A stretch of DNA of 64,000 bases from 21-14-0-10-47-8 sp966211455 (lineage in GTDB: Bacteria > Bdellovibrionota > Bdellovibrionia > Bdellovibrionales > Bdellovibrionaceae): positions 1 to 64,000 of the forward strand of contig CBIHNI010000013.1 of assembly GCA_966211455.1 (NCBI GenBank). The letters run 5' to 3'. Shown here piece after piece: positions 59,096 to 64,000 of this stretch. Numbering within the stretch: the stretch's first letter is position 1; the number at the start of each line of letters is the position of its first letter. The position numbers were made by a program, and so were the translations under genes. The notes below the pieces were generated by a model, which searched no databases, was not told the DNA's origin, and worked only from the letters and a program-made list of their open reading frames with translations.

Positions 59096-59925
59096 GTTTT
59101 GAAATCACCAAAGTCGAAGGCGGTTCGGTCTTTCGCAAGATCGCCATGGGTTCATGGCGAACGGCGGGTGATCCTTCGGTCTACGGTCTTTTGGAAATCG
59201 ACGTCACCCACGCTCTGAAATTTCTAGAAGCCGAACAAACCAAAACTTCGGCCAAACTTTCCATCGCGCATCTGGTGGGAAAAGCGGTGGCGCGTGTGAT
59301 GCAAGAGCGACCCGAAATCAATGGGCTCATTCGCTTCAACCGCATTTATCAAAGAAAACATGTCGATCTTTTTTATCAGGTCAACGTACCGGGCGATCCT
59401 TCCGATCCCGTCGGCAAGGCGATGCTTTCCGGTGAAATCGTTCGCGGCGCCGAAAATCTTTCGGTCATCCAGATCAGCGAAGAGCTTGGCCGTCGGGCGC
59501 AGGTGATCCGTCAGGGCGGCAAGGGCGAGCTGACGGCATCAATTCAGACTTTGAAATTGGTGCCGTGGACGCTGATGCGATGGGCGCTGAATATCAGCTC
59601 GTTTTTGATTTACGATTTGCGATTGAATCTGACCTGGGCGGGACTGTCGCATGATCCTTTCGGTTCGGTGATGATCACCAATGTTGGAAGTCTTGGCATC
59701 GACGTCGCTTGGGCCCCCTTGGTTCCGTATACGCGCGTGCCTTTGCTGTTAACAGTTGGTGCGATTCAGAAACGACCTTGGGTGGTGCAAGATCAGATAC
59801 AGATTCGTCCCATCATGAGAATCGGCATCACCTTTGATCATCGTTTTATGGACGGCATTCACGCCTCTGTGATGAGTCGCCTCTTTCAGCTGTATTTGGC
59901 CGAACCCGATCGATACTTGAAGTAA
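59092..59925 (+). CDS. 2-oxoacid dehydrogenase E2-like acyltransferase, lipoyl-less
   Basis: A 277-residue protein matching the catalytic domain of dihydrolipoyl acyltransferases: SIAHLVGKAVARVMQERPEINGLI near the start, SVMITNVGSLGIDVAWAPLV and the active-site ITFDHRFMDGIHASVM near the end (His250, Asp254). It has no lipoyl domain or E1/E3-binding domain, and no dehydrogenase subunits lie near. Such stand-alone E2-like proteins could act as CoA-dependent acyltransferases. It overlaps fliW by four bases (GTGA), so it is probably co-translated with it. Confidence 0.8.
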   Translation: MSFEITKVEGGSVFRKIAMGSWRTAGDPSVYGLLEIDVTHALKFLEAEQTKTSAKLSIAHLVGKAVARVMQERPEINGLIRFNRIYQRKHVDLFYQVNVPGDPSDPVGKAMLSGEIVRGAENLSVIQISEELGRRAQVIRQGGKGELTASIQTLKLVPWTLMRWALNISSFLIYDLRLNLTWAGLSHDPFGSVMITNVGSLGIDVAWAPLVPYTRVPLLLTVGAIQKRPWVVQDQIQIRPIMRIGITFDHRFMDGIHASVMSRLFQLYLAEPDRYLK

Positions 59926-59986
59926 ACTTCACGGATGTCGTGGCGGTTTATCTATCTTTATCTCAAAATTAGGTTAAGATCTTTTC

Positions 59987-60337
59987 ATGACCGATACTCA
60001 ACCAATGATTTTAGATTTATCTGTTCTAAACGGACTTCGTGAAATCGAGGCCAGTTTGGTTGAGCAAGTGGTCGAAGCCTTCTTGAGCAGTGCACCCGAT
60101 GATATTTCCAAAATGGAAAGAGCTGTGAAAGAGCAAAATGCCAAAGAGCTGGCGCTGGCGGCCCACAGCTTGAAATCGGCTTCTGCCAGTGTGGGAGCGA
60201 TGGCCGTTTCTCATTACTGTTTCAAGCTCGAGATGATGGGAAAAGGCGGAAATGTGGCTTCAGCAGCGGACGATTTGTTTCGTTGCCTGAATGATTCTTT
60301 CAAAGCGGCTCAAGTCGAGCTGGAAAAACAAAAGTAA
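59987..60337 (+). CDS. Histidine phosphotransfer (HPt) protein
   Basis: A 116-residue HPt domain protein: AAHSLKSASASVGAMAVSHY has the phosphorylatable His60, in a four-helix bundle. It passes phosphoryl groups between receivers. A sensor kinase and a receiver-only response regulator follow in the opposite direction, and could form a relay with it. Confidence 0.88.
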   Translation: MTDTQPMILDLSVLNGLREIEASLVEQVVEAFLSSAPDDISKMERAVKEQNAKELALAAHSLKSASASVGAMAVSHYCFKLEMMGKGGNVASAADDLFRCLNDSFKAAQVELEKQK

Positions 60338-60340
60338 AAA

Positions 60341-61204
60341 TTAGATCGCGGTTCGTAAAGATTTGCCGCTTTTAAAGCGCAGATTGAAAGCCGTGCCGGA
60401 GCCGGAAATCCCGGGCTCGTAGGTGAAGCTTTCGACTTCGATGGTTCCGCTCATCAACTGGGTGCAGGTTTTCGCCAAGGGCAAACCAAAGCCGGTGCCG
60501 GCTTCGTTTTCGGTCCCGCGACGAGAGGTCTTAGCCGTGTAATCGAAAAGGCGCGGGATCATTTCACCCGGGATGCCGATTCCAAAGTCGCGGACTTGAA
60601 TCAAGGTGTCGTTGTCGTTTTCGCGCAGAAAGACGATTTCGATGATGCGATTTCGGGGCGAGAACTTGATCGCGTTGGACAAGATATTGGCCAAGACTTC
60701 ATTCTTTAAAAGCGCGCGGTCGGCCTGAACCGTGTCGTGATCGCCCAGATAAGATTCGATCTGAATGGAGATATTTTTTTCATTCAAGCGATCTTCCAGC
60801 AGGGCGATCAATTCTTTGGTGATTTCGACCGGGTTGACCGACTCGAGATTCAAATTGCGTTTTCCGCTTCGCACCTCTTGCAAAGAGCGAACTTTTCCCA
60901 GAACGTCCTTCATGTAAGACAAAGACTGCTGAATTTTTTGAATGTCTTTTTCCCGCACGGACGAATCTTCGCTCCCTTCATGGGTGGTCTTCGCCAGACG
61001 GCGGGCCGAAAATTCGAGCACCGAAAGCGGGGTCCCCAGATCATGAAACAAAATGCTGAGAAGCGCGCGGTTCTCTTCTGACATCTGACCTAAATTTTTA
61101 AGCTGACGATCATAAAGATCGGACTTGCGTTTAAAATGAAACGCCAGATAAGTGACAATAGCCGACAACGTGAAAATAAGAGCAACCGCAGAAATTTCCA
61201 TCAT
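60341..61204 (-). CDS. Sensor histidine kinase
   Basis: A 287-residue kinase with one short N-terminal membrane segment (about 5-23) and no sensor domain. Dimerisation/phospho-accepting motif SILFHDLGTPLSVLEF with His54, N box NEVLANILSNAIKFSP, G boxes VRDFGIGIPGE and GTGFGLPLAKT. It probably takes its input from another protein. Overlaps convergently with the HPt gene within 4 bp and follows the response regulator gene by 4 bp. Confidence 0.93.
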   Translation of the reverse strand: MMEISAVALIFTLSAIVTYLAFHFKRKSDLYDRQLKNLGQMSEENRALLSILFHDLGTPLSVLEFSARRLAKTTHEGSEDSSVREKDIQKIQQSLSYMKDVLGKVRSLQEVRSGKRNLNLESVNPVEITKELIALLEDRLNEKNISIQIESYLGDHDTVQADRALLKNEVLANILSNAIKFSPRNRIIEIVFLRENDNDTLIQVRDFGIGIPGEMIPRLFDYTAKTSRRGTENEAGTGFGLPLAKTCTQLMSGTIEVESFTYEPGISGSGTAFNLRFKSGKSLRTAI

Positions 61205-61208
61205 AAAT

Positions 61209-61709
61209 TTAGAGCGCCTTTTTGAAAGCCGAATGAACAGCCTGCAGCAGGCCGATCATGCGCTTTTGTTGATTCGCGGCGGGGCTGTCTGGACCAGTCT
61301 CTTGAATATGCGACATCAGTTTTTTTTCCCGACGCAAAATTTCGAGATTACGATAAAGAGCTTCCTTCAAAGTTTGCGGAGTGTAAGGCTTTTCAACAAA
61401 ATCCAAAACACCCAAGCGGATGGCTTGGACCATGTGCTCGGCTTCGGCCGAGGCGCTGGCTAAAATCACAGGTGCATTCTTTCCTTCCGAACGAAGGCGT
61501 TTCACCAGCTCAAGTCCGGTCATGCCGGGCATGCGGTGGTCGGTGAAGATCAAGTCGAAATCCTGGATCGTCGAATGCACGTAGGCTTCGGCTCCGTCAC
61601 AAGCCAGAACCACCTCTTCGAATTCGGCCTCGAAAAGGAGCTTGAGTTCTTCGAGCAGACTCAAATCATCTTCTACGACTAAAATTCGACGGAATGTCTT
61701 TGATTTCAT
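61209..61709 (-). CDS. Response regulator, receiver-only with helical tail
   Basis: A 166-residue protein: receiver domain (8-125) with VVEDDLSLLE, Asp57 in LIFTDHRMPGMTG, and the EKPYT lysine. The C-terminal 40 residues form a helical tail with no DNA-binding motif (NLEILRREKKLMSHIQETGP). It precedes the kinase gene and likely partners with it. Confidence 0.9.
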   Translation of the reverse strand: MKSKTFRRILVVEDDLSLLEELKLLFEAEFEEVVLACDGAEAYVHSTIQDFDLIFTDHRMPGMTGLELVKRLRSEGKNAPVILASASAEAEHMVQAIRLGVLDFVEKPYTPQTLKEALYRNLEILRREKKLMSHIQETGPDSPAANQQKRMIGLLQAVHSAFKKAL

Positions 61710-61907
61710 GAACTCTCCACACCTAAGAACTTATCGGTAAACCAAAAGATTGCTAAACTTGTGCTTGTTTAAAATTATTAATTTTCCGATCACAAATTGA
61801 GACAGGGAAAGCTCCTAAAAAGACTTGGTTTTTAAAAAATAGAAAAATATTTTGCTTTTGTCTTTGCGGCGAAATCAACAGTCGGCTGTCGATTTGGGCG
61901 ATAATCC

Positions 61908-61924
61908 TGTCTCAATCTGAGAAG
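61908..61924. promoter_or_regulatory. TGTCTC-N5-GAGAAG repeat
   Basis: TGTCTC AATCT GAGAAG, two bases off the best motif copy. Its centre is about 110 bp before the start predicted from the promoter at 62001. Confidence 0.45.
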
Positions 61925-62000
61925 CCTGTCGAAACTGTCGACAGCGCCCTGACCTTCTGGCAGCACAAGCCCCTGAAACCCTTATAGATTTGCACTGAAC

Positions 62001-62016
62001 TGGCACCGGTCCTGCT
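62001..62016 (+). promoter_or_regulatory. Sigma-54-like promoter
   Basis: TGGCAC CGGTC CTGCT matches TGGCAC-N5-TTGCW in all but one base; GG and GC are 10 bp apart. It sits 26 bp before the next gene, which has GAGGTGGA as ribosome-binding site. Confidence 0.65.
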
Positions 62017-62042
62017 ATTGATAGCTGTCAGAGAGGTGGATT

Positions 62043-63122
62043 ATGACTCAAGACTCTTTAAAAAACGCGACGATGGTTCTGATCGCCGGTGTGCTGATGG
62101 CTTCAGGCTACGCGCTGAAAAAGATCATGCAGCCGTCGAATATCGAGTCTCTCAATCCACAAGATCAATCTTACGAAATGCCCCGGGCTCGCACTGAAAC
62201 TCCGGGTTATTCATTGGCGGGTCACAAGGTGATTCGCACCATGCATGCAGCTCCGGGACAGGCCAAGCCTCTGGCGCAAGTCACGGGTGCGGCGCCGGTG
62301 GTTGCGAAAATTGATCCCAAAGCGGCGGCCGTAAAAACGCCGGCCAAAAAAGCGGATGCGAAAAAGACCACCAAAACGGCCCAGAAGAAAAAGCCTCAAG
62401 TGACGGTCACCATGATCGAAAACAAACGCCCCTCGATGTCAGGTTTGCAGGACAAGGCAGGCGCTTATGATCCGAACCAACAAATGGCGGGTTTCGCTCC
62501 GGCGGAAACCACACCAAATCCTGTGACCCAAAACACCGAGGACACGACGAAAATGTCGGTGTCGCAATGGCGCTCTTTGCTGATGGCGCAACCAACGGCC
62601 AAAAACGGAGCGGATTTCTTAGCTGCTTTCCAAACCCACGATGTGGATGAGACTTCTTTCTATCAAATTTCGGACGAACTTTTGTCGGACAATTCAACGG
62701 ATCGCCAGAACCTTGGTTTGAATCTGTTAAAATCAGTCCCGTCGGTTCGCTCTTTCACCGTGATGCTGAAACATTATCAAGAAAAAACTCCGCAGCCTTT
62801 GCGCTCGCAGATTTACTCGGCTTTGAAAAGCTACGGCGATGTCAGTCGCTTTTCGATCTTGGTGAAGCTTTTGTACTCGGCGGATGAAAACGTGGTGCAA
62901 ACGGCGCAGGCGATCTTGGGCTCGACATTGGCCTCTTTGAATACCAACAACGGTCAAGGCAGCGGTCGTGATACCCGCAGTCCCGGATCGACTCCGATCA
63001 CGGCAAAGCAGTTTGAAACATTCATTCCGGCGCTTCGTCGATTGGTGGCGTCAAGTGATGCGACCGTGGCTCAGCAAGCTCAGTCTTTGCTGGAGAGCAT
63101 CTTGGCCTTGGGTTCCGCATAA
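62043..63122 (+). CDS. Membrane-anchored hypothetical protein
   Basis: A 359-residue protein with an N-terminal membrane segment (about 10-28) and a Lys/Ala-rich linker (about 85-120), then a helical domain (about 170-359) with repeated short helices (VRSFTVMLKHYQEKTPQPLR, FSILVKLLYSADENVVQTAQ, FIPALRRLVASSDATVAQQA) resembling HEAT-type solenoids. It would project the helical part into the periplasm. Function unknown. Confidence 0.75.
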   Translation: MTQDSLKNATMVLIAGVLMASGYALKKIMQPSNIESLNPQDQSYEMPRARTETPGYSLAGHKVIRTMHAAPGQAKPLAQVTGAAPVVAKIDPKAAAVKTPAKKADAKKTTKTAQKKKPQVTVTMIENKRPSMSGLQDKAGAYDPNQQMAGFAPAETTPNPVTQNTEDTTKMSVSQWRSLLMAQPTAKNGADFLAAFQTHDVDETSFYQISDELLSDNSTDRQNLGLNLLKSVPSVRSFTVMLKHYQEKTPQPLRSQIYSALKSYGDVSRFSILVKLLYSADENVVQTAQAILGSTLASLNTNNGQGSGRDTRSPGSTPITAKQFETFIPALRRLVASSDATVAQQAQSLLESILALGSA

Positions 63123-63161
63123 ATCTGGATTTTTAAGGCAAAAAAAAGCATTCTATCCCGG

Positions 63162-63920
63162 ATGAAGTTTTTTGCCTGGATCTGGGTTCTGCTGATGATC
63201 GCGCTGCCGGCCGCAGCCAATTTGCAAATCCCGAAAAATTTAAGTGCTTCCGATCGGCGTAAGTCGCTTGAGATCTTGGGTCTGTCGTCTTCGGCCAAGA
63301 TTTTGGGAAATCCATATCCCTTGGGCGGATTTTCCGGCGTCGAAATCGGTTATTCGACCGAGATCATTTCAACCGGTGATATCTCGACTTTGGGTGCGAA
63401 AAGCGAAAGCCAAAAAGAAACGTCTTACTCCGTATTGACCTTGGGTAAAGGCCTTTACCACAACGTCGATCTCTTCGTGCAGTTTTCGCCCTTTCAGCAA
63501 AGTGAAGACGTGTCCAATTTCGGCGGACAGGTTCGTTGGGGATTTTATCAAGCTGATTATCTACCGGCCCATCTCAGTGTCGTGGTGTTCGGAAGCTCGA
63601 CCAATTTCAAAAATCAGATCTCCACCATGTCCAGTGGCGCGGATCTGATTGTTGGCTTCAGCGTGCAAGACATGACTTTGTATACGGGCATTGGTGTGGC
63701 GCGGGCGACGGGCACATTTATGGGTGGTGCGAACGGCGTAACGGCCCCAGAGACCGATCCCAGCAGTGGGCTGCAGGTTTCCTACACGAAAACCGAAGAG
63801 GTCAGCGCCTCTCACTATGTGGCGGGGATCAATGTGAAGTTCTCGAAGCTGTTCTTTGCGATGCAATTGGATCGCTACACGCAGGCCGCCTATTCAGCCA
63901 AGCTCGGCATGCGTTTCTAA
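63162..63920 (+). CDS. Outer-membrane beta-barrel-like protein
   Basis: A 252-residue exported protein (signal about 1-20, ending PAAAN). The mature part shows alternating strands with aromatic residues and ends in the typical outer-membrane signature KLGMRF, with terminal Phe. No family recognised; likely a small barrel or porin-like protein. ATG has no strong ribosome-binding site (CCCGG). Confidence 0.75.
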   Translation: MKFFAWIWVLLMIALPAAANLQIPKNLSASDRRKSLEILGLSSSAKILGNPYPLGGFSGVEIGYSTEIISTGDISTLGAKSESQKETSYSVLTLGKGLYHNVDLFVQFSPFQQSEDVSNFGGQVRWGFYQADYLPAHLSVVVFGSSTNFKNQISTMSSGADLIVGFSVQDMTLYTGIGVARATGTFMGGANGVTAPETDPSSGLQVSYTKTEEVSASHYVAGINVKFSKLFFAMQLDRYTQAAYSAKLGMRF

Positions 63921-63924
63921 TTTC

Positions 63925-64000
63925 TTATTTTGATTTTTCGATGATCTTGGTGGTCGAGCGACCTTCAACGAATTGCAGGGATTTCACTTCGCCCCCGTAA
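63925..64000 (-). CDS. C-terminal end of an unknown gene (truncated by window)
   Basis: The last 24 codons and stop of a gene running in from beyond the window on the minus strand. The visible end reads YGGEVKSLQFVEGRSTTKII then EKSK. Too short to assign. Confidence 0.55.
   Translation of the reverse strand, partial: YGGEVKSLQFVEGRSTTKIIEKSK

Larger units (their letters stand above)
61710..62042. other. Regulatory intergenic region
   Basis: A 333-bp gap between divergent genes. It is AT-rich from 61740 to 61860, then contains a degenerate inverted repeat (61908), an ACTGTCGACAG palindrome at 61934-61944, and a sigma-54-like promoter (62001). A GAGACA half-site is at 61799. No gene is seen. 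Confidence 0.6.

Noticed and set aside
1..64000. tRNA or rRNA genes
   Set aside because: No acceptor/T-arm signatures (GGTTCRANTCC type) or rRNA-like stretches were seen by eye; a tRNAscan-SE run would be decisive.

Overview
The window looks like a chromosome segment of a predatory or free-living member of the Bdellovibrionota (Bdellovibrio-like). This is inferred from gene content, not from a ribosomal marker: there is no rRNA or tRNA gene here. The supporting signs are moderate GC, a dense load of lipoproteins, secreted proteases and cell-wall enzymes, a flgFGAHIJMNKL-csrA-fliW operon, chemoreceptors, and a REP-associated transposase with REP palindromes.

Layout. 1-677 is an odd, repeat-bearing non-coding stretch (five 26-bp tandem units) ahead of a secreted ADP-ribosyltransferase-like protein (678-1622). 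1.6-7.4 kb holds a small zinc ribbon, an NfeD protease/slipin pair, a SpoIID-type protein and a cNMP/receiver/ATPase regulator. 7.7-16.2 kb has lipoproteins, a Xer recombinase, ComM/YifB, CorA, a YeaQ-like protein and a large FecR-domain protein. 16.4-25.5 kb has DsbA/DsbB, two chemoreceptors, a patatin phospholipase, a large lipoprotein and a PhnD-like lipoprotein. 25.5-33 kb has an orphan response regulator, a metzincin-like lipoprotein, a DUF6496 protein, a UDG-superfamily protein, and a LysR/XRE divergon with three tiny secreted proteins. A chorismate mutase overlaps an RlhA-like U32 protein at 32.7-35.5 kb. 36-45 kb has the RAYT transposase, an M3 peptidase with glutathione peroxidase, a Gly-rich secreted protein, aspartokinase and a 3D-domain protein. 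45-48.7 kb groups a deacetylase, two tandem trypsin-like lipoproteins and a lytic transglycosylase. 48.9-59.9 kb is the flagellar rod/ring/hook-junction operon with csrA and fliW. 60-64 kb has HPt/kinase/response-regulator genes and two envelope proteins.

How it works together. Three blocks make functional sense: envelope and cell-wall remodelling by secreted hydrolases; late flagellar assembly with its checkpoint proteins FlgM, FlgN, CsrA and FliW; and prephenate supply coupled to RNA hydroxylation. Several upstream regions carry sigma-54-like promoters (GG-N10-GC), and a recurring inverted repeat TGTCTC-N5-GAGACA sits 80-110 bp ahead of three of them, suggesting an undescribed sigma-54 activator regulon. 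Two sigma-28-like promoters are also visible.

Most function names rest on motif recognition by eye; no database search was run.
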